Shown piece after piece: positions 9,901 to 16,421 of a stretch of 24,443 nucleotides of DNA. How positions within the stretch are numbered: position 1 is the stretch's first letter; each line of letters begins with the position of its first letter. Source of the stretch: Aplysia californica (Eukaryota; Mollusca; Gastropoda; Aplysiida; Aplysiidae); contig NW_004797296.1 in assembly GCF_000002075.1 (NCBI RefSeq), forward strand, positions 1,777,019 to 1,801,461, read 5' to 3'. The notes below the pieces were generated by a model that saw only the letters and a program-made list of their open reading frames with translations, made no database searches and was not told the DNA's origin. The position numbers were made by a program, and so were the translations under genes.

Positions 9901-12900
9901 CTTTCTTTTCTGTCACCCCCACCCATCCCCCCTGCACCCATACCTCGATGCACCTGCTCCTGGCTTGATGTGTAGATTATCCCCTGGCTGTTGCCTCAAT
10001 GTGGACGAGAAAAGACATTAAAGAGTTCAAGGACTCCTTGAGGAAAGATAAGGAGTCTGTTATAAAGATAGGCTCTGGAGAGACTGTCACGGTGAGTTTG
10101 GATGGTTACAGATTTTTGGTGTGGCCTGAACGTGGCTGCTCTATCTGTCCATAGCATTGTAATGCTTCTGAAATTGAACTGTTTTTGGAAAAAGGAGAAG
10201 ACAGAAATTTATGATTTTTTTCAGCGAGGGCAGAGAGGTATGATAAGTGCTGAGAAAAGATACAGGGCAGGCTTTCAAGCTGTGTACCTTTGATATCATG
10301 GGAGTGACTATTGTGTTAGCTGTGAAGTGGCATGTAACTTTGTTAGATGACAACTGAATTTATTTTGTGTCAGTTTTTGTTGTACTTTTGGTTTTCTTTT
10401 TGTTTCTTTGTTTTGAATTTCTTGTTGGTATATTTTTGTTATTTTTCCTGATTTAGTGATTGGTGTTTAGGGAAGTGACCGTAGTATATTGTGAAAATAT
10501 TAACTGATTCTCTGTGTTGCACACAAGCTTTTCTTTGTAGCAAAAGATGCTCATCTGTAATTTTGGTCGATTTTGCGAGGGTGAGATAAGAGTAGGGTGG
10601 AGAGAGCTTCATTTTAACTTAGCTCTGAAAGGCTTGCAAAAGGGAACAATTTGCTTGCTTTTCTTATATACATACATAATTTCTAGGGGGTGTCTTTTTT
10701 TGTTTTTGTTTTGTTTGTTTTGATTTTTTGTATGCTTTTCTGTTTTGTTTGTTAGTTTGCTGATGTTAATTCTTTTTGGGGGGGGGGGGGGGGGGGGGGC
10801 TGTATTTGGAATTTCGTCTTTGAACTTGAGTGGAGTTTTCCCAGGTCTTGATAAATGTATCATGTGTGTTTTAGGATGGTTTTCACTTTCATAGGTGTCT
10901 TTTTCTTGTTGATATGTTAATTTAATACTTGTGTGGGTGGTGTTTCTTTTTGCAACAGTGTTTGTATCCAAGGAAATTAAACTCCAGAGGTGCAAATTGT
11001 TTTCTCTTCTGCCAGTTGTTTTTGTTTGTTTTATTCAATGTTAGTCCTTATGTGAGTATTAGTTGATTCTGCCCCTTGAAATGCTTTAGTCGTAATGATT
11101 CTGTTAAATTAATGACACATGCTTGTTAGGCTAATTGTAGATAGATTATGTACCATCTGTAACAAACTGATGTATATATTTATATTATATTAAGTTTATG
11201 TTTAAATTTGCTCCTGTAGGTGAAGTTTTTAACTGAATGAAATAGCCTCAATAATGATGATATAAGAGCAACTCTTTCTTTGACAGGATAATAACATAAA
11301 TACGACTTCTTTTTGTGATGTATCATTTAAAGAAAACAGGCAGGTGTATAACTTTATTTGTGCATTTTCCTTGTAGGTAAGAGTGCCCACACATGAAGAT
11401 GGCACTTGCCTTTTCTGGGAATTCGCCACAGACTACTATGACATCGGGTTTGGTGTATACTTTGAGTGGAGCGTGTCACAAACCAACACAGTTAGTGTGC
11501 ACATCAGTGAGTCGAGTGATGAAGAGGATTTGGAGGAGGAGGAAGGCAAAGGTAAGGCCAATTGGTGGAGACTGTTTTCTAGCGTGGCACTTATTGAGTG
11601 TCTCTGTCCGTCTACTGGTGTCTGTAGAGTAGTGGTTAGTTGCTTTGTTGTTTCACACAGAAGACCCGAGTAGGGAGAATTTTTTTTTTGAGTATCTCTG
11701 CTGTTCTACTTAGATGCTGTATCGCTCTCATCCCAGATGAGCCTTGACAGGTAGGATCGGAAGCCTGCCTCCTAAATAATCAAAGTTTTGTCGATAGGGG
11801 CGTAAAAACACCTACGTTTAAAAAAACCGCAAATACATCTGCTAGCCAGAATGTTGTTTCACTTTCAGAACAGGCCAACTCTGGCAGGCAAGATAGAAGC
11901 AGTCTGCCTCCTAAATTGCTTGGGGGGGGGGGCTGTAAAGATTTATATAGAAATCATTTGCAACACTTTTTGCCACATGCGTTTTTTTGCTTTCTGGGAG
12001 GGCTTTCAATTCACCTTTCAATACACATGTAGTTTCTAAGACACGTTCGTTACCTTTTCCTTTGTTGACATGAAATGTTGGATGGATCAGTCACAGGTCA
12101 TTTTCGGTGTGGTATAAATCGGGATCTTCAAAGTCTTGAATATTTTGGCTATGGCTTATCCCATCCGTGACTATAGTGCGGTCAAAAATTTGTGGTGCGA
12201 CTTATTTTAAAATATCTCCTCAACAATCGAACATAGGTTCTTGTATCAATTTGTCTTAACAGATCAACATTTTTTGTAAACACATGAAAGCTGTATTCTG
12301 GAAAATTCCTTAATAAATACTAATAAAAAATCCAAGTGGGTGGTTTCTACTGATTTTTCAATGTTTACAGCTGGGGCAATATAGCTTTTAATAGCAAGTC
12401 CATCAGGTTTTTCTAATCGGGACATTATGCTTATTGAACGCATGTTTTGAGAGCCATTAGTGCAAAAATGTGTTCACTATAACAATAAGTTCTTGTAACA
12501 AGTTTTGCAAGTAAAAATTGTCTTTTATGAGCTGTGACGTAGCCATATGCGTAATCAAAATGTGTGTGGGAAGCGGGAAGTGCTGTGAACAATACCATTT
12601 TACGCGTGACAGAGATTTCAAGTATTTTGTATAAATTTATAAAGAAAAGTTTTTTAATCTAGCCCCAATAGCTCTAGAAAAATATGATTTAGTTAAGACA
12701 AATTGATACATACTGCTATGCAAAGTATGGATGACATTGATTCACCCGTTAAAGAGATATTTAAGGATAAGTTGCACCACAAGTTTTTGACCGCGGTATA
12801 ATTTACACAATCAGAGTCACAAGATTAAGTTCAAAACAAAAAGGAACCATCTTTTAAAAGCTGTGAAAGGCTTTTGAAAATGACATGTCATATAGAGGTT

Positions 12901-13578
12901 CTTTGCTACTATAAATAGATGGTGAAGACATTGAGATTGACCATTCTGTTGGTCACTTACAAGTGTCTGAGTGTAAGAGATAGACTCTCTGTTCTAGGTG
13001 TTATGATTCAGAAACAGATGCTCAAGAGTTGTAGGCATATGATGTTTGTATTGTACAAAACTGCATAATCTTGACTATTTACCTGGTCTTTGAAGCGTTC
13101 ATTCATCCACTGTTCATATTGTGGCGGTCACTAAAAAAAATGAGTACCTTTGAGACTGCTTTACAAGTTGTGTAAATAACATTAGAGTTATTCATTCTTT
13201 TTGCACCTGCCACAATAATATGCTTTTGTTGGTGTGCCTTTAGAAAATAAAGGTAGAAATTGGTGTATGTTTTAATTGTATTATTTTGGGTTATCATTTC
13301 ATGGGTGAGCCAGTGCTTTTGTAGTTGTTCTCAAATACTTTATTGTCTCCGCAGAAGGCAAAGCGAATGATGTTGAAAAAGGTCCCGGGTCCAAGAAGGC
13401 GGAGAACCGACCTCCGACAGACGAGATCATCCCCGTGTACCGTCGAGACTGCCACGAGGAAGTGTACTGCGGGAGTCACACATACCCAGGCCAAGGCGTC
13501 TACCTGCTCAAGTTTGACAACTCCTACTCCTTATGGCGGTCCAAGACATTGTACTACAGGGTCTACTACTCCAGATAA
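3799..13578 (+). CDS. ACBD3: ACBD3 (Golgi resident protein GCP60), 3' part of gene, spliced
   Basis: The spliced exons are 3799-3939, 4709-4822, 5587-5674, 6590-6842, 7748-7878 or 9976-10091, 11377-11551 and 13355-13578. All phases join without a break, giving about 374 residues with the first alternative exon and about 369 with the second. Domain order is the end of the acyl-CoA-binding domain (W-ALGNMSKE-like motif), a Glu/Lys/Arg-rich charged coiled coil, a Q-rich region with a QQYMQQ-Y motif, and a GOLD domain with [18 protein letters not shown] and [10 protein letters not shown] motifs ending in YYRVYYSR. This order is specific to ACBD3. In vertebrates ACBD3 is a peripheral Golgi scaffold: the Q region recruits PI4KB and the GOLD domain binds giantin. 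Equivalent roles here are inferred. The N-terminal exons lie outside the window, so no start codon is given. Confidence 0.95.
3940..4708 (+). other. ACBD3 intron with family C copy
   Basis: GT-AG intron of 769 bases. It holds a family C repeat at 4404-4545 and otherwise T-rich unique sequence. No other feature was recognised. Confidence 0.9.
4404..4545 (+). repeat. Family C dispersed repeat
   Basis: The head GAGTGGTTGGAGGACGC is followed by CTACTTCTTTTCC, a CTGTCCATCTGTCTC pyrimidine block and the tail TGTTATTGTGTCGATGTAC. Head and tail resemble those of family A, but the middle differs. Confidence 0.75.
4709..4822 (+). CDS. ACBD3: ACBD3 exon: charged coiled-coil region
   Basis: The acceptor is CTGTCTGTAG ending at 4708 and the donor is GTAAGT at 4823-4828. 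Entry is at codon position 3 and exit after position 2, matching both neighbours. The 38 residues are almost entirely Glu, Lys, Arg, Ala and Gln ([20 protein letters not shown], then [14 protein letters not shown]). This corresponds to the charged amino-acid region of ACBD3, which is predicted to be a single long helix. It is shorter than the human charged region as I remember it. Confidence 0.93.
4823..5586 (+). other. ACBD3 intron
   Basis: GT-AG intron of 764 bases. A family A/C-like tail (ATTATGTCAATGCGCTTCTC) lies near 5500-5520. Nothing else was recognised. Confidence 0.9.
5587..5674 (+). CDS. ACBD3: ACBD3 exon: start of Q region
   Basis: The acceptor is GTTCTTACAG ending at 5586 and the donor is GTAAGT at 5675-5680. 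The first base completes the Glu codon of the previous exon, and the exon ends on a whole ATG codon. It encodes [20 protein letters not shown] and then QQYANNKEM, close to the human ACBD3 segment with AALNSQTAVQFQQYAAQQY. In vertebrates this is the first helix of the Q-domain hairpin that binds the N-terminus of phosphatidylinositol 4-kinase beta. No ORF over 60 codons covers it, because the exon is only 88 bases. Confidence 0.95.
5966..6120 (+). repeat. Family A dispersed repeat, copy 4
   Basis: The head GGTGGGTGGTTGACTGC is followed by CGTATCAAACATCTATCACC and the TGTTGCAAGTTCAGTGAAAC tail. It runs directly into a family B unit. Confidence 0.8.
6125..6240 (+). repeat. Family B dispersed repeat, copy 1
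   Basis: GCCTGGGTAGACCCTGACAG, AAGCAGCCTGCC and AAATTGTGTCAATG match the unit at 22147-22315 in order. It sits between two family A copies, as that copy does. Confidence 0.75.
6294..6410 (+). repeat. Family A dispersed repeat, copy 5, internally shortened
   Basis: The head GTGGGTGGTTAGTGGGTGC joins, after a deletion of the middle, the tail CACTCATATGACCG ... AAGTGTCATAAAACTCTTAC. Confidence 0.8.
6590..6842 (+). CDS. ACBD3: ACBD3 exon: Q region with polyglutamine and acidic linker
   Basis: The acceptor is TTTTTCAG ending at 6589 and the donor is GTAAAT at 6843-6848. The exon enters at phase 0 and ends after one base of a codon (G). It begins [20 protein letters not shown], matching the second Q-domain helix of ACBD3. 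A run rich in Gln follows at about 6650-6705, encoded by mixed CAA and CAG. Then comes a Thr/Asn/Gly/Pro-rich, probably disordered linker ending GGDDEE. The mixed codons make this polyQ less prone to slippage than a pure CAG run. The linker differs from vertebrates, as expected for this variable stretch. Confidence 0.94.
6856..6942. repeat. Inverted repeat, 35-base arms, beside a splice donor
   Basis: Arms 6856-6890 and 6908-6942 match at 29 of 35 positions around a 17-base spacer. The best part is CAGAACTATT and GTCCAAAGTG in the left arm against their complements in the right arm. It begins 13 bases after the donor at 6843. It may be a tiny palindromic MITE or a structured intron element. 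Confidence 0.9.
7028..7307 (+). repeat. Family A repeat, copy 6, preceded by a tail fragment
   Basis: A tail-only fragment (AAATTGTGTTGCAGCTGC, 7028-7070) is followed at once by a nearly full copy starting GTGGGTATTTAGCAGGTGC and ending CTTCTCTTAACTCAAACAAAC. Confidence 0.82.
7485..7645 (+). repeat. Family C dispersed repeat with (CTGT)n
   Basis: The head GGGGGTGGTTGGAGGGAAGC is followed by a CTGT run near 7540-7561 and the tail TGTTATTGTGTCTATGTGC then TTCTCTTTAAAAAC. Confidence 0.85.
7748..7878 (+). CDS. ACBD3: ACBD3 alternative exon a: start of GOLD domain
   Basis: The acceptor is CCGCCCTCCAG ending at 7747 and the donor is GTGAGC at 7879-7884. Two bases complete the codon left open at 6842 (giving Ala), and the exon ends on a whole ACG codon. 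It encodes [27 protein letters not shown] and [16 protein letters not shown]. It is homologous to the exon at 9976-10091, with about 19 of 30 residues identical from the WTRKD motif onward. Phases are identical at both ends and the length is 131 bases. It is more diverged from human ACBD3 than the other copy: the Gly-Glu before the VTV strand has become Leu-Ala. GC at third codon positions is high. It is probably used in place of the 9976 exon. Confidence 0.88.
8070..8220 (+). repeat. Family C dispersed repeat
   Basis: The head GTGGGTGGTTGGAAGGCCCC is followed by a GTCTGTCTGTCTGTC block and the tail CTATTATTGTGCACATGTTT then CTCTTTAACTGAAAAC. Confidence 0.85.
9473..9650 (+). repeat. Family A dispersed repeat, copy 7
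   Basis: The head GTGGATGGTTGATGGGTGCT is followed by CCTATCAAACATCTGTTGTCC, TTACTCTCTTGTAATAAC and the tail CAGGTGCCGTAAAACTC. Confidence 0.85.
9688..9703. repeat. C homopolymer, 16 bases
   Basis: An uninterrupted C run continuing after a single T into CCCC, followed by A-rich sequence to about 9775. Confidence 0.95.
9976..10091 (+). CDS. ACBD3: ACBD3 alternative exon b: start of GOLD domain
   Basis: The acceptor is GATGTGTAG ending at 9975, preceded by a long C/T-rich tract at about 9878-9935. The donor is GTGAGT at 10092-10097. Two bases complete the codon left open at 6842 (giving Asp), and the exon ends on a whole ACG codon. It encodes [20 protein letters not shown], then [18 protein letters not shown]. 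This is the closer match to human ACBD3 (SMWTRPQIKDFKEKI ... GRGEVVTV). Length is 116 bases, 15 fewer than the homologous exon at 7748-7878, so the difference is five codons. Third positions are more AT-rich than in the other copy. No ORF over 60 codons covers it. Confidence 0.88.
10092..11376 (+). other. ACBD3 intron after alternative exon b
   Basis: 1285 bases, T-rich, including T/G-rich stretches near 10378-10450 and 10690-10755. A 22-base G run lies at 10778-10799. No dispersed family copy was recognised. Confidence 0.85.
10778..10799 (+). repeat. G homopolymer, 22 bases
   Basis: An uninterrupted G run on the sense strand, as given. Its true length may vary or be a sequencing artefact. 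Confidence 0.9.
11377..11551 (+). CDS. ACBD3: ACBD3 exon: GOLD domain core and acidic stretch
   Basis: The acceptor is TTTTCCTTGTAG ending at 11376 and the donor is GTAAGG at 11552-11557. It enters at phase 0 and ends after one base of a codon. It encodes [40 protein letters not shown] and [18 protein letters not shown]. These are the central beta strands of the ACBD3 GOLD domain followed by its characteristic acidic loop, nearly identical to human through the [18 protein letters not shown] block. The exon begins with GTAAGA directly after AG, so the same bases resemble a splice donor. Confidence 0.97.
11661..11815 (+). repeat. Family B dispersed repeat, copy 2
   Basis: It starts AAGACCCGAG and continues TATCGCTCTCATCCCAG, AAGCCTGCCTCCTAAA and AAAAACACCTACG, in the same order as at 22147-22315. 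It stands alone here, without family A. Confidence 0.8.
11870..11920 (+). repeat. Family B fragment
   Basis: GGCCAACTCTGGCAGGCAAG then AAGCAGTCTGCCTCCTAAA match the middle of family B. It lies 55 bases after the larger copy. Confidence 0.6.
12172..12800. mobile_element. Non-autonomous DNA transposon (MITE), probably Tc1/mariner type
   Basis: Long imperfect terminal inverted repeats are visible. The left end reads TATAGTGCGGTCAAAAATTT and the right end, on the other strand, TATACCGCGGTCAAAAACTT. Both continue GTGGTGC(G/A)ACTTAT and both reach GTATCAATTTGTCTTAAC (12243-12260 and the complement of 12692-12709). The right arm is about 20 bases longer. TA at 12172-12173 and 12799-12800 fits the TA target duplication of Tc1/mariner elements, and the GCGGTCAAAA word is typical of Tc1-like ends. 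There is no transposase ORF, so it would have needed one in trans. The arms have drifted, so the insertion is not recent. Confidence 0.88.
13355..13578 (+). CDS. ACBD3: ACBD3 last coding exon: GOLD domain C-terminus and stop
   Basis: The acceptor is TTGTCTCCGCAG ending at 13354. Two bases complete the codon left open at 11551, and the TAA stop is at 13576-13578. It encodes a Lys/Gly/Glu linker, then [40 protein letters not shown] and [12 protein letters not shown]. The block from [15 protein letters not shown] to the end is the most conserved part of ACBD3 and supplies the final GOLD-domain strands. The protein ends one residue after YYS, as in human (YYTR). Confidence 0.97.
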
Positions 13579-13900
13579 GGCAAAGTGCATGAGTCATAGG
13601 GTTATAGAAATGAGGGAAGGTGGGGGGTCTCCTTGCCTGTCTCCACCCCGCTGCCTCTTTATTCCTTGTCCACATATCTGTGTTTTGAAGAAAAAAAATG
13701 TCACCATTTCTTCATACTTTCGTGAGGGCTCAAATAAAAACTAAGCTCTGCCTATGCGCACCCATACCTTTCTTCATAAATAATTTATCATGAAGCATAT
13801 GTGGACAATAGAATAAAGATTTTTTTATCGTATTGAGCCGATCAGCTCAAGTTTTAAGGGAGTGTTGGGATGGAATAAAGCAGTTCTGAGGTCACTCTGT
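13579..13900 (+). other. Proximal 3' UTR of ACBD3 with three AATAAA signals
   Basis: This follows the stop codon directly. AATAAA hexamers occur at 13733-13738, 13812-13817 and 13874-13879, about 155-300 bases past the stop. Any of them could direct cleavage of a short mRNA form. Later AATAAA copies (13981, 16267, 20226) leave room for longer forms. The extent cannot be fixed without transcripts. Confidence 0.6.
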
Positions 13901-13984
13901 GTTCTGTGAACATGCAGTGGGTCGGGGGTGTTGTGATTAGGTTTGTTGAGCTTAGAAGACTGTGAAGGGCTCTGAAAAGAAATA

Positions 13985-14030
13985 AAGAGAAAGCAAGAGA
14001 GAGAGAGAGAGAAAGAAAGAGAGAGAAGGG
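13985..14030. repeat. (GA)n-rich microsatellite
   Basis: GA and GAAA units nearly without interruption, about 400 bases past the stop codon of ACBD3. Confidence 0.9.
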
Positions 14031-15324
14031 AGGAATTATTTTTGTACTGATAATGTCTGTGATTGAAGCTTACAGATTTGTTGTTGCCTGGGGTTGTTTC
14101 CCATCCTTGATCGACTGCGGTGATTCTGTTGGCACATTTCTCTGTGCAGTTGACATGACAAAGTTTTTGTATTCTGTGTTTTGACTACAACTGTAGAGAA
14201 ATACATCAAGGACATAATGAGCTGATGTTGCTGCATCAGGTTTGTGGATGAAAAAGTCTGCTCAATGTGAGTTGATTTGTTTGTTGGGGTTTTTAAAATG
14301 TGGACAACAATGGCCCCATGGCTTTATCTGTGAAGGTTTTGTTAGATAGCAGTGGCAATTGTCTTATCTCATATTCTTTAGGAAATTGTAAGTTGAGACG
14401 TAAAACTCAAATTTTGTGAAGTTTAAGGATGATTTTGTTCTGAAAACAATGTATTTCTTTGAAACATCTGATATATACCATACAGTGGCAACTTTTCGGA
14501 AGAAATACTTCTTCGGTATAATTTTCCCCCAGTGTTCTATGATGGCACTTGCTCTCGGTTTGATACCTCTATATGTGGATGCATATGTGTCTGAAGTGAA
14601 ATCTGGAGGTCTTGTCTTTGAATGGGTTATAAATTGTTGGTATTTTCATTACTCATGGCTTGCCATCTCAGGCTTTGTTGGAGCTTCAGGTCTTATACTC
14701 AGAAGGTTGTTCAGGGGGAAAGAGTCATTGATCATGCCGTACTGTTTAGTGGCCCTTCTCATTGGAAAAGTTTGCTCTCCAGACAGAGACGCTCCCCACA
14801 TCCCAGCAGTGGAATAATGGGGTGGAATGTCTACGTTTAAGTGAACTGATTCTTTCTGTTGTCTTTTCATTCTGTGTTCTTGAAGTTACAAGGTCAAGGG
14901 CTGGACTGTTGACGTAACGTGTTTGTATATAGTGGGCTGATAAACTCAAACCAGTACATTTGGAATTTGGCACTAGAGATCTTGTCAGATGCTGTCATCT
15001 TATTCACTCTCTCTCTCTATTCGGGCAGACAAATTGTACCCCGGACACAATGTGACAATATGAACAAGTTTTCCCACAGGAATTCTCTTTGATCTTAATG
15101 GGAAGATTATTTTTAAGGCACCTGTGTTAATCTTTCTGTGATCCTGTTTGGTATGATGTAGAAGTATTGATGATGTTGTTAAACTGAATGAATAATGCAG
15201 TTAAAGGATGTCCAGGTAGATGCAAGGTTGATGCGACTGAGGGTACTCTACAGCAGATGGGGAAAGAATAGGAGAGGAGAATAACAAAGTCTCAGGAGAA
15301 ATGACATAAGTTTTGAGCTTTTAA

Positions 15325-15475
15325 TACCACCTACCATATTATGAGCTGTCTGTTGGCGTACCACCTATCACATTATGAGCTGTCTGTCATATCATAGTTG
15401 TCTGTTTCGGTGTACCATCTATCACATTGCGAACTGTATATCTTGGAGTACCATCTTTCACATCTGGGACCTTGT
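15325..15475. repeat. Diverged tandem repeat, four units
   Basis: Units begin at 15325, 15359, 15413 and 15449, each starting TACCA(C/T)CT followed by (A/T)(C/T)CA(C/T)AT. The first two also share TTATGAGCTGTCTGT. Lengths are about 34, 54, 36 and 27 bases. Confidence 0.8.
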
Positions 15476-16266
15476 CTTACTGAATTGTGTTTCTTTTTTT
15501 ACCTTCAGTGTCTCAATCATTGATGTATGATCTCTGCGATTTCTCCATAGACATTTGCTTGGTTTACTTGTGTCTTTTTTCCCCACGGATCCTTGATAAT
15601 GTTATGACTTGTGCGTTGCCTGAGACAAAAGTTCTGTCTCTGATATGCAGTCACAAGGACAGATATTTGTCTGTTTGCTTTGCTTCTTTTTTTGTAGGTT
15701 TACCTTTTCTTTATCATGCCATGATGAAACAGTTTTGAATATTTCCATCTTCACTCTCCATCTTTCCCCATGTGGAGATGATGTGTGGGGAATCTGGGTT
15801 TGTTACACTACTTTAACAGAGCAGTTCTTGTGCCAAGAACTCCCTTATGACCCTTCAGTATTGAAACGGAAACATTTTGTGATCCCAGATTGCCTGAGAC
15901 TGACTTATATAGTCTTTATTTTACTGTAAAAACACACACACAAAAAATCTAGCTTTGTAGGTAGGCTTTTACCTCAGTTTCTGAAGTCATGATTGGTAGT
16001 CCCATTTTATCAAAGTTCCCTAGTGGTGCTCACAGGTCCTCAGATATACTCCAGATTCTCATTGTCATGCTACGAGGTGCAGAGATAGAAACATTGTCAC
16101 CACCATGGTGTAACGTTATCCTCCATGATTCTGCCCTTAGTCGTGACATTTGACCTCAGTGCATTTATCTGACCCAATGAGGGGACAGTGATGTACAGGG
16201 TCCATGTTGCATAAAAAATTTGTGTTATTCCAGGGGGTTTTATGCTCACGCTGTAGAGCAGGGTTA

Positions 16267-16294
16267 AATAAAAATGGAGTTACTCATTTTTATT
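16267..16294 (+). promoter_or_regulatory. Hairpin carrying an AATAAA hexamer
   Basis: AATAAAAATG at 16267-16276 is perfectly complementary to CATTTTTATT at 16285-16294 around an 8-base loop. If the ACBD3 3' UTR reaches here, the poly(A) hexamer would be in a stem. Confidence 0.6.
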
Positions 16295-16403
16295 GCAACA
16301 ATGATGACGTGTGAGGAAATGAGTTACATGTGAAATCCTTCTCATTTTATGTTTATTGTACTTTTAAAAAAAAAATAGTGCTGAAAGTTTTCTTTAAGAA
16401 GTC

Positions 16404-16421
16404 GGGGGGGGGGGGGGGGGG
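16404..16421 (+). repeat. G homopolymer, 18 bases
   Basis: An uninterrupted G run on the + strand, as given. Confidence 0.9.

Larger units (their letters stand above)
7879..9975 (+). other. Intron between the two alternative exons
   Basis: 2097 bases separate the duplicated exons. It holds family C at 8070-8220, family A at 9473-9650, a C run at 9688-9703 and a long C/T tract before the 9976 acceptor. A weak C-like stretch lies near 8405-8550. The interval is far too long for simple steric exclusion of the two splice sites. Confidence 0.85.
11552..13354 (+). other. Last ACBD3 intron with B repeats and a MITE
   Basis: 1803-base GT-AG intron. It carries family B at 11661-11815, a B fragment at 11870-11920, and a 629-base MITE at 12172-12800. 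Confidence 0.88.

Noticed and set aside
14416-14817. 133-codon + strand ORF downstream of ACBD3
   Set aside because: Hydrophobic but with no family resemblance, no splice or promoter context and no coding-like codon bias. Best explained as a chance ORF in T-rich DNA.
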